Source: Pseudomonas koreensis (lineage in GTDB: Bacteria; Pseudomonadota; Gammaproteobacteria; Pseudomonadales; Pseudomonadaceae). From it: DNA of 64,000 bases. The notes below the pieces were generated by a model that made no database searches, was not told the DNA's origin, and was given only the letters and a program-made list of their open reading frames with translations. How positions within the stretch are numbered: position 1 is the first letter of the stretch; every line of letters starts with the position of its first letter. The translations under genes and the position numbers were made by a program. Below, in pieces: positions 18,207 through 26,535 of this stretch. The stretch covers positions 17,567-81,566 of the forward strand of contig NZ_JAOEJU010000028.1 of NCBI RefSeq assembly GCF_025447595.1. Reading direction: 5' to 3'.

Positions 18207-19394
18207 ATGGCGCAATTCGAATGGCGCACCTCGTTGTGCGCACCTGACTTCCCGGCGGCGGCCTATGAAGCGCTGCGCCTGCGGGTGACGGATCACACGC
18301 CGTTCAACAGCCTCGACTGGCTGTGTGCGGCAGAGCAGGCGCTCGATGCGCACGAGCGGCTGCACGTATTGCTGGGTTGGGAAGCAGACGAATTGCGCCT
18401 GTGCCTGCCACTGGTGGCGAGCCGTGAACGGTTTTTCGGTTTGCCGTTTCGAGTGGTGCATCACCTGGGTTATCCGCTGGCCGATCGCCTGGCGTTGTTA
18501 TCGGTTCTGGACGCCGAAAGTATGCGCCAGGCCCTGCGGCTGATTCGCCAGCGAGTGCCCCACGCCCTGCTGCAACTCAACGAAATCAACGAGCCGGTCG
18601 GCGACGAAAGCGTGCTCACCGAATGGATGGCCCACAGCTCCACCGGCGAACGTCGCTTGAGCTGTCGGGTGCCGGTGCACCTGATCAGCGACGCCGACCG
18701 CCAGGAAGTCTCGGGTGACCCGCGCTACAAACTGCGCCGGGCACGTAAACGGATTGCCGCGTGTGGCGCCGAGGTCCGGCGGATCATTCCCGATGCAGTC
18801 ACCATGGGCCCGTTGCTGCAGGCCATCAGCGAAGTCGAAGCAGTGAGCTGGAAAGGTGACGAAGGCGTCGGGATCTTTGCCAGCGAGCGCAGCCGCCGCT
18901 GCATGGAAAACGCCTTCACCGCCCTCGCCGCTTCGGGCCGGGTCCGCGTCGTGATGCTGGAGCTGGACGGACGTTGCATCAGCTATCGGCTCGGCCTGTT
19001 CGAACAGGGTCGGCTCTACGATTACAACCTCGCCTTCCTGCCGCAATACGCCGATCTGGGCAGCGGTCGGGTGTTGCTGGAGGAATGGATTCGCTGGGGG
19101 CTGGACGACAACTGGCGCTGGATCGATGCCTCGCGGGTCAGCCTGGAAAACTCCAGCCATCAACTGCACGAACGCATGACCGGGCAACTGGAGCACTGGC
19201 GCTGGAGCTTCTACTCGTGGCGCCCGAGCGGTCTGTTGCTGGGACTCGGGCTGCGCGTCTGGCACCGTCTCAAACCTGCTTTGCAACAGTGGCGGGCGAA
19301 GCGTGCGGCGGCCAAGGCGGCGGTCATTGCGACACCTGTGATCAACCCCACCAAGGAGGGCGAACATGCCTCGCCAAGTCATAGTCAACGCTGA
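18207..19394 (+). CDS. CelD/BcsL-type GNAT acetyltransferase
   Basis: The 395-residue protein fits the CelD/BcsL (GNAT-like, BioF2-like) family seen in cellulose and exopolysaccharide clusters. It has an N-terminal GNAT-like half, a basic YKLRRARKRI stretch (about residues 172-181), SWKGDEGVG, and a second half with YDYNLAFLPQYADLGSGRVLLEEWI, the usual acyl-CoA pocket region. It starts 4 bases after the preceding stop and overlaps the next gene by 29 bases. It probably acetylates sugar residues or a lipid-linked precursor. Experimental substrates for this family are poorly defined. Confidence 0.8.
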   Translation: MAQFEWRTSLCAPDFPAAAYEALRLRVTDHTPFNSLDWLCAAEQALDAHERLHVLLGWEADELRLCLPLVASRERFFGLPFRVVHHLGYPLADRLALLSVLDAESMRQALRLIRQRVPHALLQLNEINEPVGDESVLTEWMAHSSTGERRLSCRVPVHLISDADRQEVSGDPRYKLRRARKRIAACGAEVRRIIPDAVTMGPLLQAISEVEAVSWKGDEGVGIFASERSRRCMENAFTALAASGRVRVVMLELDGRCISYRLGLFEQGRLYDYNLAFLPQYADLGSGRVLLEEWIRWGLDDNWRWIDASRVSLENSSHQLHERMTGQLEHWRWSFYSWRPSGLLLGLGLRVWHRLKPALQQWRAKRAAAKAAVIATPVINPTKEGEHASPSHSQR

Positions 19395-20154
19395 CGATTT
19401 CGGCCTCAGTCCGAACGAAAACGCGGTGATCCTCGGTGCGTTCCAGGCCGGGGTCATCAGTTCCGCCACCGCCATGGCCAACATGCCGGCGTTCGAAGCG
19501 GCCTGCGCCATGGCCCGGCTGCCGTTGCTGAAGGACCGGATCGGCCTGCACTTCAACCTGACCTACGGCAGGCCCTTGAGCCGGGCCATTCTCGAGCGTC
19601 GCACCTTCTGCGACAGCCACGGTGTGTTCGACCTAAACCTGCCGCGCCACAGCCTGTGGCTGGGCCGTGAAGATCGCGAGGCGGTACAGGAAGAATTGCA
19701 GGCGCAATGGCAGCGCTGCGTCGATCACGGCGTGCGTCCCAGCCACCTGGATTCACATCAGCACGTGCACAACATCTGGCCGATCGGCGAGATCGTCGCC
19801 CGCTTCGCCGCCCATCAAGGAGTGCCCGTGCGCCTGGCGCGCAACCTGGGGCAAAACCTCAGCCTGCCCAAACGCATGTTCAAAGGTTTGCTCAACCGTC
19901 GGTTGCAAGATCTGGCCGGAGCCACGGCGGATTACGTCTGCACGCCGGTCGACCTGCGCAACGCTCCCGCGCCGACCGACGGCGTGCTGGAAATCGTCGC
20001 CCATCCGAACCAGCTCGGGGATGATTTCGGTGATGCCTATCTGCAACCCGGAGAGTCCCTGAGCCGCGTACTAGAGCAGCGGCTGGCGGGCGTTCCCCGG
20101 GTTTGCTATGCCGATCTGAACAAGGATTTTCTACGCGGTGCTGCGGCACTCTGA
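19366..20154 (+). CDS. ChbG/HpnK-type carbohydrate deacetylase (YdjC family)
   Basis: The 262-residue protein begins MPRQVIVNADDFGLS, placing the metal/catalytic Asp10-Asp11 at the family position. It also has IGLHFNLTYG and HLDSHQHVHN, which supply the remaining metal-binding histidines. ChbG removes an acetyl group from chitooligosaccharides and HpnK acts on an N-acetylglucosaminyl lipid. Here it is probably a sugar deacetylase for the exopolysaccharide pathway. A GGAGG precedes the start inside the upstream gene (29-base overlap), consistent with translational coupling. Confidence 0.9.
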   Translation: MPRQVIVNADDFGLSPNENAVILGAFQAGVISSATAMANMPAFEAACAMARLPLLKDRIGLHFNLTYGRPLSRAILERRTFCDSHGVFDLNLPRHSLWLGREDREAVQEELQAQWQRCVDHGVRPSHLDSHQHVHNIWPIGEIVARFAAHQGVPVRLARNLGQNLSLPKRMFKGLLNRRLQDLAGATADYVCTPVDLRNAPAPTDGVLEIVAHPNQLGDDFGDAYLQPGESLSRVLEQRLAGVPRVCYADLNKDFLRGAAAL

Positions 20155-20192
20155 ACCGTTACACAACTTGCAATACTTTCAAAGCTGGCGCT

Positions 20193-20223
20193 TTGACATG
20201 GACTTGCAGGGGTGATCTATACC
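20193..20223 (+). promoter_or_regulatory. Candidate sigma-70-type promoter for the second GNAT paralogue
   Basis: A perfect -35 hexamer TTGACA (20193-20198) is followed 19 bases later by TATACC (20218-20223), in the 117-base gap before the paralogue's start. The spacer is slightly long and the -10 imperfect, so this is a weak call. It would give this last gene its own expression in addition to read-through. Confidence 0.3.
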
Positions 20224-20271
20224 CACAAAAGCGTCATCCACAACACCCGGGCTTCGGCCACGGAGGGCATC

Positions 20272-20964
20272 ATGAGCGTCATTGAAAAGCTGCGCGAACG
20301 TATCAAGCAAAAAGGCCTGGGCCGCACCTTCGGCACGTTGTGGAAACGCTACGTGTTCTTCCATTGGGAGCTGTTGTGGATGGAGCGCGACCTGGTCAGC
20401 CCGGTACCGCCGCACAAGCTGCGCCCCTACGACGGCCTGCGCAAAGTCGACATCACCGCAGAGAATGCCGGCGCGTTCGCCAAGCATTTCGGTGACCGCG
20501 TGGAGACCATGGCCGAGCTGGCCAACGAGGGCCACACCGGGCACATGTACCTGGACGCCGACGGCCATGCGGTCGGGTTTATCTGGGGCAGCATTCGCGA
20601 CTACCACGACCGCCACTATTACGGCTGCACCTTCCCGGTCAAACCCGGCGAGTTCTTCGAGTTCGGCGGCGAAATGACCCGCGCCTACTTCGGCAGCAGC
20701 CTGTCGGTGGACGTCCAGGTCGCCCTCTGGGAAGCCATGGCCGCCCAAGGTTGCAACAAGGTGGTGGACGTCTGCGAAACCCACAACATCCCGGCGCTGA
20801 AACTGCACATCCGCATGGGCTACCACGAACAGGGCCGAGTCATGCACGTCTATTGCCTGTTCGGCAAATGGCGCTTCTTCCGCGAAACCCGCTACGAAGG
20901 CTCACGCCTGGACCCGCTGCGCAAACCGGGACGACCGGTAGTGACGGCGGCTGCGCAGGCTTGA
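20272..20964 (+). CDS. GNAT-type acyltransferase, second paralogue
   Basis: This 230-residue protein matches the product of 17513-18202 along its full length. By eye roughly two thirds of positions are identical, including LLWMERDLVSPVPPH, RHYYGC, FPVKPGEFFEFGGE and NIPALKLH. The start ATG follows GGAGG with normal spacing; an earlier in-frame ATG at 20212 is not supported by the paralogue. The pair encloses the CelD-like and ChbG-like genes, so an old duplication and divergence inside the cluster is likely. It is the last gene of the exopolysaccharide run and is followed by a REP pair. Confidence 0.75.
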   Translation: MSVIEKLRERIKQKGLGRTFGTLWKRYVFFHWELLWMERDLVSPVPPHKLRPYDGLRKVDITAENAGAFAKHFGDRVETMAELANEGHTGHMYLDADGHAVGFIWGSIRDYHDRHYYGCTFPVKPGEFFEFGGEMTRAYFGSSLSVDVQVALWEAMAAQGCNKVVDVCETHNIPALKLHIRMGYHEQGRVMHVYCLFGKWRFFRETRYEGSRLDPLRKPGRPVVTAAAQA

Positions 20965-21000
20965 TCCAGTTTTGAGATTTGCGGCGTTCTCTTTACCGCT

Positions 21001-21072
21001 TTCGCGAGCAAGCTCGCTCCCACAGTAATTTTCGGTGAACTAAAACACTGTGGGAGCGAGCTTGCTCGCGAA
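21001..21072. repeat. Inverted pair of REP palindromes (REPIN-like)
   Basis: TTCGCGAGCAAGCTCGCTCC and its reverse complement face each other across about 20 bases. The element lies between the convergent ends of the GNAT gene and the methyltransferase gene and may act as a transcription boundary. Confidence 0.9.
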
Positions 21073-21109
21073 GGGGCCCGTAAGCTCAACACACCGGTTC
21101 GCCAGAACT

Positions 21110-21916
21110 TCAGCTTTTAATGACTATCAACGTAAAACACATCGGCATCTGCGCCTCGCGGTTCTGGTACTGGTCATACACGTCTTCCCGGTTCGAGTGC
21201 GGGTATTCCTTGAAGTGCGTGATGTTCAGGCCGGCCTCGATGGCGGCGGTGAAGATCGCACCCAGGGTGTGCACGAACCAGTAGGACTTGGCCGCCGGCT
21301 GTTCGACCTTGCCGACGTAAACGATCGGTTCTTCCTGCACGAACGGTTCTTCGCGGAAATATGAGGTGGCGAGGCGAAACGGGTCCACGGCCTCGGGGTC
21401 GACCATTTCCAGGAACGGGTGGGTTTCGTAAATCACCAGTTGTCCGCCCGGTTTGAGGACCGAGGCGACGTGGCGCAAGAATTCGCCGATGTCGGGCATC
21501 CAGCCAAAGACACCGATGGTGATCAGCGCGACGTCGAAACGGGCGCGCAGCGATTCAGGCAAATGATGAATATCGGCCTCGATAAATTCGGCGTTGTGCG
21601 GCGAACGCTTGTTCAGTTCGCGGGCCTGTTCGAGAAACGCGCTCGACTGATCGATACCGACCACTTGCCGCGCGCCGAGAGCAAACAGTGACAGGCTTTC
21701 GCGGCCATTGTTGCAACACAGCTGCACAACGTTTTTGCCATCGACACCGACCTCTTCGAGCAAGCCGCGAAGGGTGTCGTCGAGGCAGGAAAAGTCAGCC
21801 TGCATGACCTCGGTCAGCAAAGCCTGCCAGTCGGGTGAGTCCTGGTGATGGCGGGCGGAATCGTTCCACGCCTGACGATTGCTCTCGACGGCATTTTTAT
21901 TGTTTGGCACTTCCAT
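21110..21916 (-). CDS. Class I SAM-dependent methyltransferase
   Basis: The 268-residue protein has a Rossmann methyltransferase core: motif I is VVQLCCNNGRES (a variant of the GxGxG loop), motif II ends VVGIDQS with the acidic ribose-binding Asp, then FIEADIHHLPE and a motif-IV-like FDVALITIGVFGW. SVLKPGGQLVIYETHP is the typical post-motif strand. The substrate is unknown. The gene faces the exopolysaccharide cluster and is separated from it by a REP pair, so it is probably an independent unit. About 170 bases separate its start from the divergent small secreted protein. Confidence 0.85.
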   Translation of the reverse strand: MEVPNNKNAVESNRQAWNDSARHHQDSPDWQALLTEVMQADFSCLDDTLRGLLEEVGVDGKNVVQLCCNNGRESLSLFALGARQVVGIDQSSAFLEQARELNKRSPHNAEFIEADIHHLPESLRARFDVALITIGVFGWMPDIGEFLRHVASVLKPGGQLVIYETHPFLEMVDPEAVDPFRLATSYFREEPFVQEEPIVYVGKVEQPAAKSYWFVHTLGAIFTAAIEAGLNITHFKEYPHSNREDVYDQYQNREAQMPMCFTLIVIKS

Positions 21917-22090
21917 GGCGCACTCCGGGCGATGCTCTTGATTGAGCGGCCCGAGTCTAGTTCAGCCTCGCGTTACAGGTTGTTGCGAACTTGTAAGCCG
22001 GCAAACTTGCACCAGCGCCTGCACCAACGCCTGCAGCGCGGGCAGCTATAGTTAATAGCCTTGGGGAAATCCGCTTCCACAGGTGCTGCC

Positions 22091-22459
22091 ATGGGAATGT
22101 TCAATCGACTGCTGTTGTCCGCCTGCCTGCTCGCCGCCACGCAAGCGCAAGCGCTGGACAGCAACTTCAACTACTACGGGTCGGACCAGCCTTTTGCCCA
22201 CCCTGCTCCGCCGTCGCTGTCCGCCCAGCCGCCCCGGCCGTTCGATGACACGCCGCCTCAGGACTTCATCGTGATCCCGGATCGCCACGTGTTCCATGAT
22301 TCGCAACTGCCCACCGTAGCCGACGCCACGGTCCGGGTATTTATCCGCACCTACGATGCCGAGCGCGGCATCTACGTCAACGACGAAGTGCTGGACCCGA
22401 CGTGCGTGCTCGAATGCCTGAGCCAGCCGAATCCACGCAGCAACGCCGTTTACCACTGA
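22091..22459 (+). CDS. Small secreted protein of unknown function
   Basis: The 122-residue product starts with a clear signal peptide (FNRLLLSACLLAATQAQA, cleavage before LDSNF). It continues as a Pro/Asp-rich mature part with two cysteines in PTCVLECL that could form a disulfide. I do not recognise the family. The ATG at 22091 is preferred over an in-frame upstream start because it directly precedes the signal peptide. Its 3' end overlaps the 3' end of the convergent response-regulator gene by 10 bases. Confidence 0.6.
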   Translation: MGMFNRLLLSACLLAATQAQALDSNFNYYGSDQPFAHPAPPSLSAQPPRPFDDTPPQDFIVIPDRHVFHDSQLPTVADATVRVFIRTYDAERGIYVNDEVLDPTCVLECLSQPNPRSNAVYH

Positions 22460-23880
22460 CGTTTGTCCGGGCGGGCCAGGCCGAGTTTTTCGATGCGATA
22501 GCGCAGCATGTCGCGGCTCAAGCCCAGCAGGCGCGCCGATTTGGTGACGTTCCAGTCGGTCTTGTCGAGCATCTTGCGCACCATGTCGCGCTCGACCTCC
22601 GGCAGGTTCATCGACTCGGTGTTGCTCGCCGGGCGATTGTCGAAGTGCGGCACTTCATGCTGAAGCTGCGGTGGCAACTCGTCGCACAGGCTCATGCACA
22701 CGTTCAACTGGTGCGCAGCGATGGTGTCGCCCGGCGCCAGCAGCACAGTCTGTTCGAGCATGTTGCGCAACTCGCGCACGTTGCCCGGCCAGGTGTAGCT
22801 GAGCAGTAGTTCTTCGGCCTGATCGCTGAAATGCAGGTTCGGTTTGCCGTAGCGTTTGCCGTGACTGGCGAGGAAGTGCCGGGCCAGCAGCAGGATGTCA
22901 TCGCCACGGGCGTACAGGCGCGGAACCTTGATCGAGATGATCCGCAGACGGAAGAACAGGTCGCGGCGGAATTTGCCCTGCTGGACCATCTGCTCAAGGT
23001 TGCAATTGGTGGCGCTGATCACCCGCAGGTTGACCTTGCGTTCCTTCACCGAACCGACCCGGCGAATGGTGCGATCCTCCAGCAGCTTGAGCAGCTTGGC
23101 CTGCAGGATCAGGTCCATTTCACCGATTTCGTCGAGAAACAACGTACCGCCGTCGGCGGCTTCCACCAGACCGACCCGGCGATCCTTGGCGTCGGTGAAC
23201 GCGCCTTTCTCGTGGCCGAACAGCTCCGACTCCACCAGGTTGGAGGGAATCGACGCACAGTTGAATTCAATGAACGGACCTTTGCTGCGCGGGCCGTCGA
23301 AGTGCAGCGCACGCGCCACCAGTTCCTTGCCGGTACCGGTCTCGCCCTCCACCAGCACCGGTGGAAGGTCACCGCTGGCCATGCGCCGCTCGGCTTCGAG
23401 CAACTGGCCAATGGTGTTTTTCAGATACTGCATCGGGGCCGACTCGCCGATCAGTGCCTGGACGCCGGATTTCTGCGCCTCGCGCTCCTGATAGAACGAC
23501 AGCGTGCGCTCCATTTTTTCAGTCGCCAACGCTTTGTCCAGCAACAGCTTGAGCTCGGGCAATGCGACCGGTTTGGTGACGTAATGAAAGGCGCCCTCTT
23601 TCATCGCGACCACCGCGTCTTCAACGTTGCCGTAGCCGGTCATCATGATGACTTTCAGATCCGGCGCGCTGATGCGCAGCTTCTGGATCAGGTCGTGACC
23701 GCTCATGCCCGGCAGCGAGTTGTCGGTCAGTACCACGTCCGGATTGAAGCGGCCCAATTGCTCCAACGCGTCCTCGGCCGAGTGGCAGACCGTCACCTCG
23801 AAGTCTTTGCGCTCAAGGTAGGTCTGGATATTCTCGGCCAGCAGTTCGTCATCCTCGACCAGCAGAATGCTGTGTTCCAT
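22450..23880 (-). CDS. mnxR: NtrC-family sigma-54 response regulator, MnxR-like
   Basis: The 476-residue regulator has a receiver domain (acidic pocket 9-11, phospho-acceptor Asp53, Lys103), an AAA+ domain (Walker A GETGTGKE 179-186, GGTLFLDEIGE 244-254) and a C-terminal Fis-type helix-turn-helix (VTKSARLLGLSRDMLRYRIEKLGL). The sigma-54 contact loop reads GAFTDA (226-231) instead of GAFTGA. It overlaps the kinase gene by 32 bases, so the pair is coupled. From memory, MnxR of Pseudomonas putida GB-1 is an NtrC-type regulator needed for Mn(II) oxidation, paired with two kinases as here. The symbol rests on architecture and context, not an alignment. Confidence 0.8.
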   Translation of the reverse strand: MEHSILLVEDDELLAENIQTYLERKDFEVTVCHSAEDALEQLGRFNPDVVLTDNSLPGMSGHDLIQKLRISAPDLKVIMMTGYGNVEDAVVAMKEGAFHYVTKPVALPELKLLLDKALATEKMERTLSFYQEREAQKSGVQALIGESAPMQYLKNTIGQLLEAERRMASGDLPPVLVEGETGTGKELVARALHFDGPRSKGPFIEFNCASIPSNLVESELFGHEKGAFTDAKDRRVGLVEAADGGTLFLDEIGEMDLILQAKLLKLLEDRTIRRVGSVKERKVNLRVISATNCNLEQMVQQGKFRRDLFFRLRIISIKVPRLYARGDDILLLARHFLASHGKRYGKPNLHFSDQAEELLLSYTWPGNVRELRNMLEQTVLLAPGDTIAAHQLNVCMSLCDELPPQLQHEVPHFDNRPASNTESMNLPEVERDMVRKMLDKTDWNVTKSARLLGLSRDMLRYRIEKLGLARPDKRQW

Positions 23881-25342
23881 ATTCCCCTCCCGATGCCACT
23901 CTAAAATTGAGACTGACGCGGGTTCCTTCCTGCTCGCGGCTGGTCAGCACGACCGAGCCCTGAAAACGCTCCATGATTCTTTTGACCAACGCCAGGCCGA
24001 CGCCGAGACCGCCCTGCTTGGTGGTGAAAAACGGTTTGAACACCAGTTGTTGTTGCTGCGCGCTCATGCCTTTACCGGTGTCACCCAAGGTCACACGCAC
24101 CTGTCCGGTCTGCGGTGTTTCAATGTCGACACTCAGCACACCACCCTTGGGCATCGCTTCCAGGGCATTGGCAAACAGGCTATTGAGTATTTGCGTCAGC
24201 AGCACCTTTTGACTGACGACCGGCGGACAATTTTGCGGGGTAAATCGTACTTCGACGCCGTTGCGCCGAATCAGCGCGTCGAAAGCGCCAAGCGTGTCTT
24301 CGACTGCCGCACACAGATCGACCGCCTCGCCGTCATCGTTCATCGGGCGCAGCGACACCAGCAACTCACGAACCCAGCGCGACATGCGATCGACCTGACT
24401 GATGATGTCGCCGATATTGCGTTGCGCGCCTTGATTGGCCACTTCCTGGGCCAGTTCGGCGCTGGAGCGGATGGTCGCGAGCGGGTTGCGCAGGCTGTGC
24501 GCGACCGCCGAGGACATTTCACCCAAAGCCACAAAGGTTTCGTTGCTGATCAGCTGTTGTTGCTGGCTTTGCAGCAGCGTCGAGGCGCGCCGCACAATCC
24601 AGAACAGTCCCAGATAAATGGCCGCGCCACCCAGAATCGTCGCGGCCCAGATCGAAGCGAATCCGCGATCGATTCGCTCGACCAGATCCGCCGGTTCCTT
24701 GTAGATCTCGACCATCGCAACGACCTTGCTCTTATCGGCGTTGAACATCGGGATGTAGTTCTCGATGAACAGGTATTTGGGTTCGCGCGACAGTTGCTGC
24801 TCAGGTTTCTCGTCATCGATTTTGTGGTAGCTGGAGGACACCGACACTTTCAGCTCGAATGACTCATCCAGCTCATCGTCGTCCTCGAACTTCGCGCCGA
24901 TCAGTTCCGGATTAGTCGACCAGATCACCGTGCGATCGAGCGCATAGACCGTCGCCAGCAGGATGTCCGGCAAGTGTTCGACATGATCGAGAAATTCGGC
25001 GCGGGCCGAGACATGGGCCAACGGATCGACATCCGGATAGTTGTTGTCCTGCCGCGGATCGAGCATCTCGCCCATGGTGCGTTCTGGCGTGATGCCGGCG
25101 TGGCGCATCTCTGCATCGCCGATGGCCTGGACGAATTGCGCGGTCAGCAATGCATCGCGTTCAACGCTTTCGGTGACCACAAAGCGTGTAGAGATATAGC
25201 CCAGCCCCAGCGCCACGGCCGCGATGATGAAAAAGCTCGCCAGGGAAAACCAGCGCAGCAGATTGAACTGTCCACCCCAGCTTTTGATAACGGCCAACGC
25301 TGCGTTCGGCGCCGGTAGTTTTTGTTCGTCCAATGGTTGCAT
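23849..25342 (-). CDS. mnxS1: Sensor histidine kinase, MnxS1-like
   Basis: The 497-residue kinase has two TM segments (about 33-52 and 229-250) around a periplasmic sensor of roughly 175 residues. The H-box is EMSSAVAHSLRNPLATIRSS with His282, and the ATPase domain carries NALEAMPKGG (N box), GDTGKGM (G1) and GGLGVGLALVK (G2). It overlaps the NtrC-type regulator and should phosphorylate it. A second kinase of the same type lies at 29503; the two sensors share blocks such as TMGELLDPRQD and YIFIENYIP, suggesting related signals. The name follows the two-kinase, one-regulator set of Mn-oxidising Pseudomonas. The actual ligand is unknown. Confidence 0.78.
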   Translation of the reverse strand: MQPLDEQKLPAPNAALAVIKSWGGQFNLLRWFSLASFFIIAAVALGLGYISTRFVVTESVERDALLTAQFVQAIGDAEMRHAGITPERTMGEMLDPRQDNNYPDVDPLAHVSARAEFLDHVEHLPDILLATVYALDRTVIWSTNPELIGAKFEDDDELDESFELKVSVSSSYHKIDDEKPEQQLSREPKYLFIENYIPMFNADKSKVVAMVEIYKEPADLVERIDRGFASIWAATILGGAAIYLGLFWIVRRASTLLQSQQQQLISNETFVALGEMSSAVAHSLRNPLATIRSSAELAQEVANQGAQRNIGDIISQVDRMSRWVRELLVSLRPMNDDGEAVDLCAAVEDTLGAFDALIRRNGVEVRFTPQNCPPVVSQKVLLTQILNSLFANALEAMPKGGVLSVDIETPQTGQVRVTLGDTGKGMSAQQQQLVFKPFFTTKQGGLGVGLALVKRIMERFQGSVVLTSREQEGTRVSLNFRVASGGEYGTQHSAGRG

Positions 25343-25447
25343 GGGTATGCCCTGGCGTTTTTTTGTATCGGGCCGCTTACAGCCGTTACACGAAACAGTG
25401 TAGGTGGCATTCGGCGTGACATACGGCTCGATGATGCTATTTAGCCG

Positions 25448-26518
25448 CTACTGCATCCGGCTGATTGTTTCACTCGCAGAACCTGCTGTTTCTGGCGTCA
25501 AAGCCCCGTCGGCCAAGGGTTGCGCGGACGGACGCTGGCGTTCGGTTTCAGCACTCAGAAAGTCGATGATCGACTGCGCCGACTGCTCGTCCAGACGCAA
25601 ATTGGGCATCGGAATCCGCTCGTATTGCTCGAACAGTTGCAGCGCAATCGGATCCTTTTCCGCCAGCACACGATCAGGCTCGCGAATCCAGCGATTGAGC
25701 CAAGCCGGATCACGCTGTCGGGTCACACCGATCAGATCCGGGCCGATGTTGCGCATGCCGATACCTTCGCCATCCTGCGGGCCGAGGCTGTGGCAGGAGG
25801 CGCAACGCGTCCGAAACAGTTCCTCACCGTTGCTCGGCGGGCGAATTTCCGGGGCATTGGCATAGCTTTCTTCGACGCTCGGCTGCTTCCAGTTCTGCAG
25901 CGTATTTGCTAGCTGATCGGCGAGGATCCACGGGTTCTCGAACGGCGAGGCCTTCATCCAGCGCCCGGTGCTCTGGTTGCCGACGATCAGGCTCAGGTTG
26001 TGATCCTTGGTGCGACCGTTATCGACGCCCTCAATGAACAGCCCGAGTTTCTTGCGCAAGTCGGTGACGTCTTCGAATTCGCCGGTGAGGAATTTCCAGC
26101 CGGGACCGACCTTGAAGCGTTGCGCGTAGGCCTTGAGCACTTCGGGGGTATCGCTCAGCGGATCAATACTGATCGAGTAGAAAAAGATGTCCTGCCCGAC
26201 CCGATCCCCCAGCAGTTTCTGCACCTGGCGCAGGCGCGCGGTTTCCAGCGGGCAAGAATCGCTGCACGAGGTGAAGATGAAATTGATCACCACCACCTTG
26301 TCCTTGATCAGGTCATCGAAAAAACGCACCTGCCGACCGTCCTGGTCGGTCAGCAGGGTGTTGGGGAAATAGTCGCCACCCCACGGGGTGGCGGATTCGC
26401 TGGCGCCTTCGGGCTGCGCCTGATGGGCGATGAGCACCTGACTGCCGAGCAGGCAGGTGACCAGCACCAGGATCAAATGCATGCCCAGGGCGCGGGAGCG
26501 CGGCGTTGGCTGTGTCAT
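25448..26518 (-). CDS. SCO1/SenC domain fused to a c-type cytochrome
   Basis: The 356-residue protein starts at ATG 26518, close behind GGGAGGGAG. It has an N-terminal membrane anchor or signal, then a thioredoxin-like SCO domain with the Cu-binding CSDSC (85-89) and distal His173, then a C-terminal cytochrome c domain with heme motif CASCH (239-243) and a likely axial Met in RIPMPN (about 303). SCO proteins deliver copper or reduce thiols for copper sites. It lies 17 bases after the multicopper oxidase, so I infer copper loading of that oxidase and electron transfer from it or to it. Fusions of these two domains are known but not common. Confidence 0.88.
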   Translation of the reverse strand: MTQPTPRSRALGMHLILVLVTCLLGSQVLIAHQAQPEGASESATPWGGDYFPNTLLTDQDGRQVRFFDDLIKDKVVVINFIFTSCSDSCPLETARLRQVQKLLGDRVGQDIFFYSISIDPLSDTPEVLKAYAQRFKVGPGWKFLTGEFEDVTDLRKKLGLFIEGVDNGRTKDHNLSLIVGNQSTGRWMKASPFENPWILADQLANTLQNWKQPSVEESYANAPEIRPPSNGEELFRTRCASCHSLGPQDGEGIGMRNIGPDLIGVTRQRDPAWLNRWIREPDRVLAEKDPIALQLFEQYERIPMPNLRLDEQSAQSIIDFLSAETERQRPSAQPLADGALTPETAGSASETISRMQ

Positions 26519-26535
26519 GTCGGCTCCCTCCCTGC

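Noticed and set aside
20193..20207. Sigma-54 element TTGACATGGACTTGCA before the second GNAT gene
   Set aside because: The -12 part TTGCA matches but the -24 GG is missing, so a sigma-70 reading is preferred.
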